DNA from: Enterovibrio calviensis DSM 14347 | GTDB taxonomy: Bacteria; Pseudomonadota; Gammaproteobacteria; Enterobacterales; Vibrionaceae | Reading direction: 5' to 3' | DNA length: 64,000 bases | NCBI RefSeq assembly: GCF_000621165.1 | Contig: NZ_JHZA01000001.1 | Span: forward strand, 744,001 to 808,000 | Shown: piece by piece, positions 33,824 through 43,499 of the stretch | How positions within the stretch are numbered: the first letter of the stretch is position 1 | How the letters are laid out: each line of letters begins with the position of its first letter | Notes under the pieces: model-generated | Databases searched by the model: none | What the model was told of the DNA's origin: nothing | The model's input: the letters and a program-made list of their open reading frames with translations, nothing else | Program-made: the position numbers and the translations under genes

Positions 33824-34047
33824 TAAATACCGCCAATACTGTCGGTGTGCCCAAATGTTGAACCACAGCATGTGCACTGTTCATAAGAGCTGCCGAGCAT
33901 TAAATCCATTGAGTTCGAAAGAACAATCGTAGCGCGTTGAAAGAGCGTGCTGTCTGGCGAGATCTTTCGCGGCTCAAGTTGAATGTGCGTGTGTGGCGTT
34001 ACCTGTCCACAGTCATCACAGTAAAGCGTGTGGTTTTGTTCTGCCAT
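33823..34047 (-). CDS. Small zinc-ribbon-like protein, unknown
   Basis: 74 residues with two CxxC pairs, YCDDCG at residues 9-13 and QCTCCG near 58-62, the pattern of a zinc ribbon. A CCTCC-complement (GGAGGG) precedes the ATG. Its last base pairs overlap the following membrane-protein start. The function is unknown; a structural or regulatory role for the partner is plausible. Confidence 0.65.
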   Translation of the reverse strand: MAEQNHTLYCDDCGQVTPHTHIQLEPRKISPDSTLFQRATIVLSNSMDLMLGSSYEQCTCCGSTFGHTDSIGGI

Positions 34048-34399
34048 GTCGCCCTCCTTGGTTTCCCTGTCAGAATCCCGTGCTGCAACTTGAAACGGAA
34101 TAGCTTGTTTCTGCTGCTTGGGTGGTTTCAGACTACGGTTTGGGAACCGGAAGGGTAGTGAAAGTGGGTTGTTTTGCGATCTTGGTCAACCTATTGCCAG
34201 TGGTTTGATGCGGTTTTAATCATTATCAACCAGCAGAAACAGTGAAAGAATTTACCTCTAAGCTTCGTGTAAGAAGGAAGTGGGGGCTGTTTTTTGTTCA
34301 AATACTGTTGACCCGCCTATTGGTACAGGCGTTACATTTTGGATCTGCCATCGTTAATGGTTGCAGGTTTGGCATAACCCAATAGAGAGGTATGAATTG
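34048..34399. other. Intergenic region between divergent genes
   Basis: A 352-bp gap holding the promoters of the zinc-ribbon-like pair and of the unknown gene at 34400. CCTATTGGTACAGGCGTTAC near 34315 has no obvious partner. I see no terminator, repeat or reading frame of note. Confidence 0.35.
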
Positions 34400-34897
34400 A
34401 TGAATACGAAATCAACGACAACGGCACAGATACTCTTGGAACAAACACTCACTGTCAGCCGCACGCACAAGATCATCGTGGATTTTCCTCTTCACCAAGC
34501 AGCAAGGCTTTTCACCGCGCAAGGTGAAGTGCTTTGGACTCCGAATTGGTTACCCATTCTTATCAAAGGTGACGGTTTCCATACCGGGGATACGTTTTTG
34601 AATGCCTCCGATAACAATACGATATTTGTCGTCACTGATTACAACGAACAGAATGGCCACATTGGATATGTCCGAGTTGCAGAAGGCGTCAGCGTCGCGA
34701 CAATTGACATCAATATTGATTCAAAAGGCGAATCGTCGTCCGTTGAAATCACTTACACCATGACCGCGTTAAACAAAGAAGCCAATGACAGTGTTGCCAA
34801 ACTGACCGATGATGCCTTTAAACAAGAGATGTTGAATTGGGAAATGTGGATTCACTCAGCGGACACAGAAATAAAAGCATGGCTAGAAACGATGTGA
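34400..34897 (+). CDS. SRPBCC-like protein of unknown function
   Basis: 165 residues from the ATG at 34400 (AGAGG upstream). The alternation of strands, the opening helix-turn (HKIIVDFPLHQAARLFTAQG) and the later pattern GHIGYVRVAEGVSVATIDIN, followed by a long C-terminal helix (FKQEMLNWEMWIHSADTEIK), look like the helix-grip SRPBCC/polyketide-cyclase fold. The fold assignment is an inference. Members bind small hydrophobic ligands in the cytosol. Single gene. Confidence 0.65.
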   Translation: MNTKSTTTAQILLEQTLTVSRTHKIIVDFPLHQAARLFTAQGEVLWTPNWLPILIKGDGFHTGDTFLNASDNNTIFVVTDYNEQNGHIGYVRVAEGVSVATIDINIDSKGESSSVEITYTMTALNKEANDSVAKLTDDAFKQEMLNWEMWIHSADTEIKAWLETM

Positions 34898-34938
34898 TTG
34901 GCGTTAATCGAAAACCGATGGTTAAAGAGTGAAAGGTT

Positions 34939-34948
34939 GGGGGGGGGG
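34939..34948. repeat. Poly-G tract
   Basis: A run of ten G downstream of the SRPBCC-like gene and before the EexN-like gene's 3' end. It lies outside any gene I accept, so phase variation of a protein is unlikely, but the tract would be prone to length change. Confidence 0.7.
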
Positions 34949-35028
34949 AATATAGAGCCAGACAGGTGTGGCTGGCTCGAATAGGGGTATTTTCAGTAAG
35001 AAATGACAGACAGAAAAATGTTAATTCA

Positions 35029-35250
35029 TCAGTTGGTTTTAAACATGTCAAGGATCGCGAGCTGTGAAATTGCATTAAGAGCATTCTTGCAGTTTGGAGT
35101 GTCTGCAATTCGTGCATCATTTTTACACTCTTCAACTTTCACTTTCATTGCATCGACATTGCTCATGTACCAATCCCTGTCTCGAGGTACCTCATCTTCA
35201 GCGCAACCAGAAACAACGAAAACCAATAAAGGTAAGGCATATAGTTTCAT
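35029..35250 (-). CDS. EexN-like small lipoprotein
   Basis: 73 residues. The signal peptide ends with the lipobox VSGC at residues 13-16, so Cys16 would be lipidated. The mature part carries DWYMSN, EECKND and DTPNCKNA, in the order and spacing of the EexN family (tryptophan near the start, two conserved Cys, NCxNAxxA at the end). EexN lipoproteins mediate entry exclusion on some conjugative plasmids, and stray copies occur on chromosomes. No conjugation genes are near, so the role here is open. It is a single gene. Confidence 0.7.
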   Translation of the reverse strand: MKLYALPLLVFVVSGCAEDEVPRDRDWYMSNVDAMKVKVEECKNDARIADTPNCKNALNAISQLAILDMFKTN

Positions 35251-35590
35251 TTTTAAGACCTCATTAAATTCAATCTGGAAAATACTGAGAGAAGTTGATT
35301 TTAAGAGGAAATAATCCTCTGTTTTTTGCGTGGTGGAAAGGTGACCTATGTAAATGACTTAATTCATTTTGGTTAAAAATGCGCGCCATTTGGTGTTGAG
35401 GAATAGGATTACGAATCACATATGAAAAGAAGTGGCTGGTGTTCACTGATTTTAAAAATGAAACACGGACAGGCACTTTAAAAGGCAGAAAACTCCAGTT
35501 TAGACTGTCTTAGCATTGGGGGAAGTGGACACATTGTAACCCTCGATCAAAAAAACGGAGGGTGTTCCTCCGTTTAAGTTGCGCTTGATC
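35251..35590. other. Intergenic region between two minus-strand genes
   Basis: Holds the terminator of the gene at 35591-36007 (35548-35576) and, in the remaining A+T-rich part, the promoter of the EexN-like gene. Nothing else is recognised. Confidence 0.4.
35548..35576 (-). terminator. Terminator of the 35591-36007 gene
   Basis: Stem AAACGGAGG / CCTCCGTTT with a GTGTT loop; on the minus strand a run of T follows. Confidence 0.88.
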
Positions 35591-36007
35591 TTATTCTGGC
35601 ACTACGGCTGCCTGACACCCCACCTTGACCACTTTCCCGCCGTGCTGATGGGTGTAGCCTTTCGCATCCGAAACTGAAGAGAACCAGTGAACCAAGTAAC
35701 CGGCATCTAGCTGTTCAGTGCTATAGGGGAGAATGGTGCCTTGCGGCGCTGCGGATATGATTTTTTTAAAGTCCGCCCAACAGCTTTCACCATTCTCGGC
35801 TGCCAGCATATGAAGTAGATGTTTACGTTGAATGGTCGCAGAGTGACGCTTGAGTTCTGGCAAGGTGATATTGGTTAATACCTTGGATTCAAGCAAACGC
35901 CTAAGTACCGGCAGAGATTGCGCCAGTGAATCAGATTGAGCTGCTTTTTGTAGAAACTTGGCTTCGCGAAGCCACAATTTAAGATCGGAATCGTCTTGAT
36001 GACGCAT
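35591..36007 (-). CDS. Soluble protein of unknown function
   Basis: 138 residues. The ATG at 36007 has a very strong AAGGAGG eight bases upstream, which fixes the start. The protein is polar, mostly helical in the first 90 residues (KLWLREAKFLQKAAQSDSLA, PVLRRLLESKVLTNITLPEL) and ends in a short domain with HQHGGKVVKVGC. Cys at CWADF and VGC. No signal peptide or family recognised. It has its own terminator. Confidence 0.65.
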   Translation of the reverse strand: MRHQDDSDLKLWLREAKFLQKAAQSDSLAQSLPVLRRLLESKVLTNITLPELKRHSATIQRKHLLHMLAAENGESCWADFKKIISAAPQGTILPYSTEQLDAGYLVHWFSSVSDAKGYTHQHGGKVVKVGCQAAVVPE

Positions 36008-36527
36008 ATCGTCCTCCTTGTATACAACCTGCTCGCTATTGGTTGTGGGATGATATGCAAGTGAAATGCTTGCTAATTCTAGTTTATACGTTGGTACGAT
36101 TGCTTTTGCGAGGCAGGTTTCCAACTAACCTAATTGAAGGGTACTACTGTAACCTTCATTTATCAACTGTGGCTATTGTTCCTTTAATTTGTCTTTGCAT
36201 CAATAGATTAGGAACCGATTTCCGCCAACCCGCCATCCAATATCCGAACGAAACCCATTGCAATGACGGAGGCCAAAATGGCTGGTCGACGTTCATCATT
36301 ATCACTGAATCACTGACATTTCGACGTCAATAGTCGTGCGCACAAAAGCTGATTTTGATTAAAGCAGTTTAGGAACGTCCCGAGTTAACACGGATTCCGG
36401 TCTTTAAAATGGCGTAATTCAAAGGTCTGCTTTCTCTCAATTCTAACGTTGTACCGTCCGATTTTGTTGCTCAAACATGCCTGTAATGTGATTATAAAGT
36501 CCTCATGTCAGCGTTGGCTTTGTTTCT
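36008..36527. other. Intergenic region before LysR gene
   Basis: A 520-bp gap between divergent genes that contains both promoters. Short frames here lack ribosome-binding sites and coding character. CTTTGGTT-like and other short motifs give nothing I can name. Confidence 0.35.
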
Positions 36528-37421
36528 ATGAATATCACTTATGACCAAGTTGAAGCGTTTATTGCCGTTGCGGATAGTGGCTCGTTCAGCGCTGCTGCCA
36601 AACAAATTGGGAAACACCGAACAACATTGGGGCAGACGATTGCGAACCTCGAAATCGAGATTGATTTAGTGCTGTTTGATCGAAGCGGTCGCTACCCATC
36701 ATTGACGTCTGATGGAGAGAAAATATACCAACAAGCGAAAGCGCTAGCTGTTGCCTCAAGTGCTTTTGAGCAACTCTGTTTGTACCAATCAAAGGGCGTA
36801 GAAACAGAGCTGAAAATCTACTATTCAGAGCAGCTGCCTGCCCAAATCATTGTCGATACCATGATTCAATTGAGACAGCATTATCAACAAGTGCGTGTTC
36901 ACTGGTTAAAAGACAGTAATGACAACATATTGAAAATATTAAGCAATAGAGAGGCTGACCTAGCTTTGGTTGTTAACCCAATGGGTGATTCGGTAACATC
37001 ACTAGATTTTACCTATCTGTTTCAAATGCCTTATACCCTGTGCGCAAGCAAAGACTTTATTCGCCGTCACAGACCTCAAGGCATGGCCAGCTTGCAGCAT
37101 TTACATCAGCTCGTGCTCAAAGACTACTATCACAGTGGCGTAGCAAAAACCGTGTGTACCTCCAATCAGGTGCAGGTGTTTGATAGCTTGCCAACATTGG
37201 TCAGTTTACTTAAATCAGGCGAGGGATGGGCCATGCTGCCTTCGCACTCAGTCAGTGACGATATTGCCGCTAAACACCTAGACGTCATTCCAATCAAAGA
37301 ACTCAATAATACGTTACGATTTCCCGTTATCTGCTGGCAGGCGTCAAAGTCGATGGGCCCCGTTGCGTCGTTCGTTATTGAGCAAATTAAGCAGCGAGTA
37401 AATAAATATGAGCTAATGTGA
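36528..37421 (+). CDS. LysR-family regulator
   Basis: 297 residues. HTH: YDQVEAFIAVADSGSFSAAA with KQIGKHRTTLGQTIANLEIE. Here the recognition helix has HRTTLGQ instead of the more usual TQSAVSR pattern. The effector domain starts near residue 90. It is followed after 89 bp, same strand, by the secreted Ntn-hydrolase gene, which may be its target. Ligand unknown. Confidence 0.9.
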   Translation: MNITYDQVEAFIAVADSGSFSAAAKQIGKHRTTLGQTIANLEIEIDLVLFDRSGRYPSLTSDGEKIYQQAKALAVASSAFEQLCLYQSKGVETELKIYYSEQLPAQIIVDTMIQLRQHYQQVRVHWLKDSNDNILKILSNREADLALVVNPMGDSVTSLDFTYLFQMPYTLCASKDFIRRHRPQGMASLQHLHQLVLKDYYHSGVAKTVCTSNQVQVFDSLPTLVSLLKSGEGWAMLPSHSVSDDIAAKHLDVIPIKELNNTLRFPVICWQASKSMGPVASFVIEQIKQRVNKYELM

Positions 37422-37510
37422 TGGCTTTTCCATCATGATGCGAGTTTGGTAATTTTCAACTTACCCATACTATGTTCCTCAACGAAACAACAATTTTGGT
37501 GGGACTTAAT

Positions 37511-38524
37511 ATGATGAAATTAAAACCTCTTGCGCTTGGTATTTTAATGGCGGGTTTGACGGCTGGCGCAGCACATGCCTGTACTTCTGTTGCATGGAAC
37601 ACCGAAGACCATGGCACCATTACGTCACGTACAAACGATTGGATGGAAGCAACTAATCCCCGTTTAGGTGGCATTGTAAAAGGCGAGACTCGCTATATCC
37701 AAGGTCCAAGTGCGGGTATAGATTACACCGTGAAATATGATGTGGTCGCGGTACTTCCATACGGCTTGGATCTGGTACATGACGGCGTGAATAGTGAAGG
37801 TCTTCAGGTCAACACGCTTTACTACCGCCCGATGACGATGGACGCGGTATCAAAGTCTAGTCAAATCTCACAGCTGACGTTGAGTGAATATATCATCACT
37901 AACTATGCCTCTGTTGCAGAAGCTGTTGAAGCCTTACCAACGCTTGATTACGGTTACCTAAAGTTAGAAGGAATGCCCGCTGATATTGTCCTGCACTGGT
38001 CAATTACGGACAAAAGTGGCGACCGAGCAGTGATTGAAATGGACCCTGATGGGCTAAAAATTTACCGTGGGGAAGAGGCCGCGGTCATGACAAATGACCC
38101 GTCAATGCAAGAGCACATCGACAATCTAAAAGAGTTGACCCCAAAGTGGGAATCGGCGGACCGTAATCTGACATTCGGTTCAAATGGTAATAGTGCATCA
38201 CGCAGCCGTTTTGTTCACGCAAGTTACTTCCTAAGCCAGCTAGACGAGCCAAGCAGTGCATTCAACGGCATGATGAAGCTCTCGACTGTACCTTACAGAG
38301 TACCGGCAGATGCACCTTATATGGATTTTGGTGAGGGCATGACAGGTTATGCGACCGAGTGGACTCTCTCACAAAGCCTAGAAACCGGTGACAGTGTCTT
38401 TGAATATAATTTTGGTGAGAACTGGAACACTGTGCGTTTCAATGTGTATGAGTTGATGGGAACATCTTTTGAAGCATCACTCATTGAGTCAGATATGGGG
38501 CAATTGGACGTGGTAGAGAAGTAA
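37511..38524 (+). CDS. Secreted Ntn-hydrolase, penicillin V acylase/choloylglycine hydrolase family
   Basis: 338 residues. The signal peptide ends in AHA|C, so processing exposes Cys24 as the N-terminal nucleophile, as needed for Ntn enzymes. Other active-site residues fit: Asp43 (TNDW, position 20 in mature numbering), Asn195 (MTNDPSM) and Arg231 (ASRSRF). Gram-negative members cleave linear amides such as penicillin V and, in several species, long-chain N-acyl-homoserine lactones. Location is periplasmic. The preceding LysR gene is on the same strand. The real substrate cannot be read from the sequence. Start taken at the first of two adjacent ATG codons. Confidence 0.9.
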   Translation: MMKLKPLALGILMAGLTAGAAHACTSVAWNTEDHGTITSRTNDWMEATNPRLGGIVKGETRYIQGPSAGIDYTVKYDVVAVLPYGLDLVHDGVNSEGLQVNTLYYRPMTMDAVSKSSQISQLTLSEYIITNYASVAEAVEALPTLDYGYLKLEGMPADIVLHWSITDKSGDRAVIEMDPDGLKIYRGEEAAVMTNDPSMQEHIDNLKELTPKWESADRNLTFGSNGNSASRSRFVHASYFLSQLDEPSSAFNGMMKLSTVPYRVPADAPYMDFGEGMTGYATEWTLSQSLETGDSVFEYNFGENWNTVRFNVYELMGTSFEASLIESDMGQLDVVEK

Positions 38525-39106
38525 CGCGTTAGCCATGGTAGCCAGGCATTGTTGGATACGATGCCTAGCTATCTAACCGCGATTATAGAGTGTAGGTAAA
38601 CGTCACTCGGTGATGCATAGACGAGCGTCAACGCAATGAAAAAAGTTTTAAGGGTTCACGATTTTTCTTTGTTCTACAGGCTGAGGTGAAAGGTTGAGGA
38701 TGCTTGTAGATATATCTAAAACCAACAGTGGGATTTATTTCGTTAATATTTTCATTTTTGGTTTTTTTGTCGATAAATATCAATATTCAAGTCATTCGTT
38801 AATGCATTAATTAATTTGTTTGTGGTGTATTTTAATTCACCTACTTTAATAAGCTTCTGGTGTGATTTCTATTTTTCTGTAAGCTCGCTTTAGATTTTCA
38901 TTGTGTTCTACCACAACTATTAGATTTAATTGCGCTTTTTATTTAAATTTTCCGTCATTTTATTTATACTTGGGTGTCATGGTTTAGGGGATAATAAAGC
39001 TTGTACCATCGGCACCAAGAGCCCTAAATGACAAGTGGATTAATCATTCATCTAATGAAGAATCCAAGATAAGTGAAGACGAATATTTTAATTTGGGAAG
39101 AGTGTA
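38525..39106. other. A+T-rich intergenic region
   Basis: A 582-bp gap, unusually A+T-rich from about 38700 on, with no credible reading frame. ATACTTGGGTGTCATGG near 38967 resembles one end of the inverted-repeat element but is too short to be sure. It holds the promoter of the aldo/keto reductase gene; GGGAAGAG precedes the ATG at 39107. Confidence 0.4.
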
Positions 39107-39985
39107 ATGAATGAAAACATCAATGAACAGCTGATAGCTGGATTCTGGCGAACATCTCTTTGGGGTAAGTCTTCTAATGAGTTGAATTACTTTATAAATC
39201 AGCTTATTGAGTGTGGAATTACGACGTTCGATCATGCCTACGTTTATCGTAGTGAAGCGGCTTTTGGTGAGGCGATGGCACTTTCAGACTCCCTCAGAGA
39301 TCAGACCAAAATAATCACGAAATGCGGTATTCGTGGTGTTGGTCCTGGTTCTTTAGATGCGAAGAGCACTAGCCACTATGATTCTGATAAATCAACCATC
39401 ATTAAATCAGTTGATAACTCGCTAAAGGATCTAAAAACTGACTATATTGATACGTTGCTTTTACATCGTCCTGACTACTTGATGAATGTCCAAGAGGTCA
39501 ATGAAGCGTTTAATGAATTGAAGAACGCTGGAAAAGTTAGGAACTTTGGTGTTTCAAACTTTAATGTCACGCAGTTCAACCTGTTGCAAAACGCCTTGGA
39601 CGTCAAGCTATGCACCAACCAAATTGAGTTTTCTCCATTTAATACGGAAGCACTTGATAATGGCTTGTTTGATCAATGCTATCAAAATCAAGTTAGCCCA
39701 ATGATTTGGTCTTGTTTAGGTGGAGGGAAACTCTTTGATGAGAGTCATCCTGTGACAGCTAGGCTGACAAAAGTGTTGAATGAAATTGCAGAGGAAATTG
39801 GCGCAGTCTCAATTTCACAGGTTGTATACGCATGGGTGTTTAAATTGCCGTGTCAGCCTAGAATCATTACTGGTTCTAGCAAGATTGAAAATATTGCACC
39901 ATTGGTAGATTCAATTAATTTAGCGCTTTCAAAAGAGCAGTGGTATCAAATTTGGGCTGCTGCTGTGGGCCATGACGTTGCTTAA
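39107..39985 (+). CDS. Aldo/keto reductase
   Basis: 292 residues, (alpha/beta)8 family. The catalytic tetrad is present: Asp and Tyr in TTFDHAYVYRSEAAFGEA, Lys in KIITKCGI and His in TLLLHRPDYL. KVRNFGVSNFNVTQFNLL is the usual later signature. It resembles the YdhF-type oxidoreductases. It reduces a carbonyl with NAD(P)H in the cytosol; substrate unknown. The gene and its upstream region are more A+T-rich, with more TTA/AAT/GAT codons than neighbours, which suggests later acquisition. Single gene. Confidence 0.9.
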   Translation: MNENINEQLIAGFWRTSLWGKSSNELNYFINQLIECGITTFDHAYVYRSEAAFGEAMALSDSLRDQTKIITKCGIRGVGPGSLDAKSTSHYDSDKSTIIKSVDNSLKDLKTDYIDTLLLHRPDYLMNVQEVNEAFNELKNAGKVRNFGVSNFNVTQFNLLQNALDVKLCTNQIEFSPFNTEALDNGLFDQCYQNQVSPMIWSCLGGGKLFDESHPVTARLTKVLNEIAEEIGAVSISQVVYAWVFKLPCQPRIITGSSKIENIAPLVDSINLALSKEQWYQIWAAAVGHDVA

Positions 39986-40020
39986 TGTCACCTCACTTAA
40001 CAGGTAAAAGAACAAACACT

Positions 40021-40049
40021 AAAAAGGCGAACCGAGCGGTTCGCCTTTT
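40021..40049. terminator. Bidirectional terminator
   Basis: Stem AAAAAGGCGAACCG / CGGTTCGCCTTTT around a tiny loop, between the convergent aldo/keto reductase and gcvP genes. Confidence 0.9.
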
Positions 40050-40094
40050 CTTATTCAAGTCAGAACCTGACTTGGTTAGAAGCAATCAGGACGA

Positions 40095-42959
40095 TCAGTC
40101 TTCCATGTAGCTTTCAATGCTTGGGCAAGAACAAATCAGGTTACGGTCACCGTAAACGTTGTCGACACGGTTGACGGTTGGCCAGTATTTGGCTGCTTTT
40201 GCTTGTTCGCTCGGGAAGCACGCTTGTTCACGGCTGTATGGGCGTTCCCATTCGTTCGCCATGAGGTCTGCTTGTGTGTGAGGGGCGTTAACCAATGGGT
40301 TGTTTTCCAAAGGCCATTCACCATCTTGCACTTTGGCAATTTCTTCACGAATCGCAATCATGGCGTCACAGAAGCGATCTAGCTCTGCTTTGTCTTCACT
40401 TTCTGTTGGCTCAATCATGAGCGTGCCCGCAACGGGGAACGACATGGTTGGCGCGTGGAAACCAAAGTCCATCAAACGTTTTGCGATGTCCTCTTCTGAA
40501 ATGCCCGACGCATCTTTCAGCGGACGAATATCAATGATGCACTCATGCGCAATACGACCGTGTGTACCGCGGTACAACACTGGATAATATGGGCGTAAAC
40601 GCTCCATCACGTAGTTCGCGCTTAGAATGGCTATCTTAGTGGCTTCAGTCAGGCCTTCTTCACCCATCATGGCAATGTATGCCCACGAGATTGGCAAGAT
40701 AGAGGCGCTACCGAGTTGCGCGGCAGAAACTGCGTAGTTGGAGCCGTCTTCGACGTGACCTGGCAAGAAAGGCGCAAGGTGCGATTTCACACCGATTGGG
40801 CCCATACCCGGACCGCCGCCGCCGTGCGGAATGCAGAAGGTTTTGTGCAAGTTCAGGTGAGAAACATCGGAGCCAATGAAGCCGGGCGTCGTGAGGCCGA
40901 CCTGTGCATTCATGTTTGCACCGTCTAGGTAAACCTGACCGCCTGCTTCGTGGACCAATTCACACACTTCTTGAACCGCTTCTTCATACACACCGTGCGT
41001 GGAAGGGTAGGTGATCATGATGCATGACAATTCGTTGCGGTGTTTTTCGATCTTCGCTTTCAGATCGTTCACATCGATGTTGCCGTTGTCATCACAACCC
41101 ACAACTACTACTTTCATGGAAACCATGGCGGCTGATGCTGGGTTGGTACCATGCGCAGAGCTTGGGATCAGACACACGTTACGCTGTGCATCACCGCGGC
41201 TTTCGTGATAGCGCTGAATGGCAATCAAGCCTGCGTATTCGCCCTGTGCGCCAGAGTTTGGCTGAAGCGACATGGCGTCATAACCAGTGATTTCGCATAG
41301 CATTTTGTTGAGAGAGTCAGCGAGTTCGTTGTAACCAAGTGCTTGGTCAGCAGGCACGAACGGGTGCAGCGCACCGAATTCAGGCCATGTGACTGGGATC
41401 ATCTCTGCCGCCGCGTTTAGCTTCATGGTGCAGCTACCGAGCGGGATCATGCCGTGCGTCAGTGAGAAGTCTTTGTTTTCAAGCTTCTTCATGTAGCGCA
41501 TTAACTGCGTTTCACTTTGGTGTGTGTTAAACACTGGGTGAGTCAGGTAATCGCTGGTACGGCGGCAAGATTCTGGAATCGCGGCGAACTCATCTGCTTC
41601 GACGGAAGAAGCAAATTGCGCGACGTTCGATTCGCCCGTCATGGCTGCAACTAACCCATCGATTTCTTCAAGCGTGGTGGTTTCATCAAGGCTTACACCG
41701 AGTTGACCATCAAGCTTGCGTAGGTTGAAGCCTGCATCTTGCGCTTTCTGGAACAAGGCATCTGTTTCTGCGCCTGTGTTCAAGGTGATGGTGTCGAAGA
41801 AATCATGGTAGGCAAGTGTCACGCCAGCGTGGTTAAACGCAGCGGCTGCCAATGCTGTCAGGTGATGTACGCGACGCGCGATTTTCTTCAAGCCTTCTGG
41901 ACCATGATACACAGCGTAGAAAGCCGCCATGTTCGCCAGTAACGCCTGAGCGGTACAGATATTTGACGTGGCTTTTTCACGGCGAATATGTTGTTCGCGT
42001 GTTTGCATTGCCATACGCAGCGCTTGGTTGCCTTTAGTATCAACCGAGACGCCAATCACGCGGCCTGGCATGGTGCGCTTGAGTTTGTCACGTGTTGCCA
42101 TAAATGCAGCATGTGGACCACCAAAGCCCATTGGCACGCCGAAACGTTGCGCCGAACCAATCACCACGTCTGCGCCCATTTCACCCGGTGCTTTTAGCAG
42201 GGTCAATGAGAGAAGGTCGGTAGCGACTGCGACTAAGGTTTTCTTGGCTTGTGCAGCAGCAATCAAGTCGGTCAAATCACGGACTTGCCCTGTGGTGCCA
42301 GGGTATTGCAGCAATGCGCCAAAAACATCATGCGTTGACAATGACTCTTCTGGGCCGACAATCACATCAAAGCCCATGAACAGGGCGCGAGTGTTGATCA
42401 CGTCCAGCGTTTGAGGGTGAACGTTGTCTGCAACGAAGAATGCATTGCTTTTGCTTTTACCGCCACGCTTACACAAGGTCATGGCTTCGGCAGCTGCGGT
42501 TGCTTCGTCCAGTAGAGAGGCGTTCGCCAGATCCATGCCCGTCAAATCCATCACCATTTGTTGGAAGTTCAACAGTGATTCAAGACGACCTTGAGAGATC
42601 TCTGGCTGGTATGGCGTATAGGCGGTGTACCAACCTGGGTTTTCTAGTACGTTGCGCAAAATTGGGTGTGGCGTATGTGTGCCGTAGTAACCTTGACCAA
42701 TAAAGCTGCGCTTGATGACGTTCTTGCTCGCAATGGCTTTAAGCTTTTGCAGCATAGCGACTTCGCTCAATGCGTCATCAAGGTCTAGCGGTTGTGGCAA
42801 ACGAATGCCAGCGGGCACGGTTTCTTCAATCAAATGCTCGACGCTGGTGGCGTTAACGGTTTTTAGCATCTCTTGTTGGTCGGCTTCACGCGGACCATTG
42901 TGACGAGTCGCAAACTCAGCATGTGGTTGAAGTTGATCGAGTAGGCGTGATTCTGTCAT
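40095..42959 (-). CDS. gcvP: Glycine dehydrogenase (decarboxylating), P-protein
   Basis: 954 residues, full length. The PLP lysine is Lys706 in [17 protein letters not shown], which is the invariant site. [20 protein letters not shown] opens the N-terminal half, and the [20 protein letters not shown] segment is also typical. It decarboxylates glycine and transfers the aminomethyl group to lipoylated GcvH. It lies 15 bp downstream of gcvH on the same strand and ends the sdaA-gcvH-gcvP group. The T-protein gene is separate, on the other strand beyond sdaA. Confidence 0.97.
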   Translation of the reverse strand: MTESRLLDQLQPHAEFATRHNGPREADQQEMLKTVNATSVEHLIEETVPAGIRLPQPLDLDDALSEVAMLQKLKAIASKNVIKRSFIGQGYYGTHTPHPILRNVLENPGWYTAYTPYQPEISQGRLESLLNFQQMVMDLTGMDLANASLLDEATAAAEAMTLCKRGGKSKSNAFFVADNVHPQTLDVINTRALFMGFDVIVGPEESLSTHDVFGALLQYPGTTGQVRDLTDLIAAAQAKKTLVAVATDLLSLTLLKAPGEMGADVVIGSAQRFGVPMGFGGPHAAFMATRDKLKRTMPGRVIGVSVDTKGNQALRMAMQTREQHIRREKATSNICTAQALLANMAAFYAVYHGPEGLKKIARRVHHLTALAAAAFNHAGVTLAYHDFFDTITLNTGAETDALFQKAQDAGFNLRKLDGQLGVSLDETTTLEEIDGLVAAMTGESNVAQFASSVEADEFAAIPESCRRTSDYLTHPVFNTHQSETQLMRYMKKLENKDFSLTHGMIPLGSCTMKLNAAAEMIPVTWPEFGALHPFVPADQALGYNELADSLNKMLCEITGYDAMSLQPNSGAQGEYAGLIAIQRYHESRGDAQRNVCLIPSSAHGTNPASAAMVSMKVVVVGCDDNGNIDVNDLKAKIEKHRNELSCIMITYPSTHGVYEEAVQEVCELVHEAGGQVYLDGANMNAQVGLTTPGFIGSDVSHLNLHKTFCIPHGGGGPGMGPIGVKSHLAPFLPGHVEDGSNYAVSAAQLGSASILPISWAYIAMMGEEGLTEATKIAILSANYVMERLRPYYPVLYRGTHGRIAHECIIDIRPLKDASGISEEDIAKRLMDFGFHAPTMSFPVAGTLMIEPTESEDKAELDRFCDAMIAIREEIAKVQDGEWPLENNPLVNAPHTQADLMANEWERPYSREQACFPSEQAKAAKYWPTVNRVDNVYGDRNLICSCPSIESYMED

Positions 42960-42974
42960 GACCTGACTCCTGAA

Positions 42975-43352
42975 TTAGTCTTCGATGGTTTCTTGGTAAG
43001 CGTCAGCATTCATCAGATGATCAAGGTTGCTGTCATCTGCGAGCTTGATTTTTGCAATCCAGCCGCCTTCAAAAGGTTCTTCGTTGACTAGCTCTGGGCT
43101 GTCTTCGAGATTCTCGTTCACTTCAACGACTTCACCGTTTACTGGGCCGTAAATATCAGATGCGGCTTTTACAGATTCTACGAGAGAAAAGCCTTCGCCA
43201 ACTTCGACGTCGCTGCCGACTTCTGGCAGATCGACAAAAACGACATCGCCAAGAAGCTGTTGAGCGTGCTCAGAAATACCAACAGTTACAGTGCCGTCGC
43301 CATTGTCTTTTACCCACTCATGGCTCTCAGAAAACTTCAGGGTTGCATCCAT
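42975..43352 (-). CDS. gcvH: Glycine cleavage system H-protein
   Basis: 125 residues, normal length. The lipoyl lysine is Lys62 in [35 protein letters not shown] is diagnostic. It carries the aminomethyl group between P, T and L proteins. GGAG precedes the ATG. A 147-bp gap to sdaA shows no clear terminator and probably includes its own promoter; the sequence GCTTCCTAGGTG there only faintly resembles the palindromes near sdaA. Confidence 0.97.
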   Translation of the reverse strand: MDATLKFSESHEWVKDNGDGTVTVGISEHAQQLLGDVVFVDLPEVGSDVEVGEGFSLVESVKAASDIYGPVNGEVVEVNENLEDSPELVNEEPFEGGWIAKIKLADDSNLDHLMNADAYQETIED

Positions 43353-43499
43353 TTTTACATCTCCGTATGAAACGAGTTAATTGTTGTCTGTTACTCAAGC
43401 AACAGAAAATTCGGGCTTCCTAGGTGTTCAGGTTTAGGTATTCAGTTTTTCCAACTGAACACCTATATGTTCGTGGTGTTTGTTAACACGCGAAATCTC

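Noticed and set aside
34935-34950. Phase-variable gene at the ten-G tract
   Set aside because: The tract lies outside accepted genes; a minus-strand frame across it looks like noise.
36043-36333. 96-codon plus-strand frame in the gap before the LysR gene
   Set aside because: It starts opposite the strong AAGGAGG and start of the gene on the other strand, lacks its own ribosome-binding site and has atypical composition.
38960-38985. Possible further end of the inverted-repeat element (TACTTGGGTGT)
   Set aside because: Only 11 bases match and no partner end is near; chance is possible.
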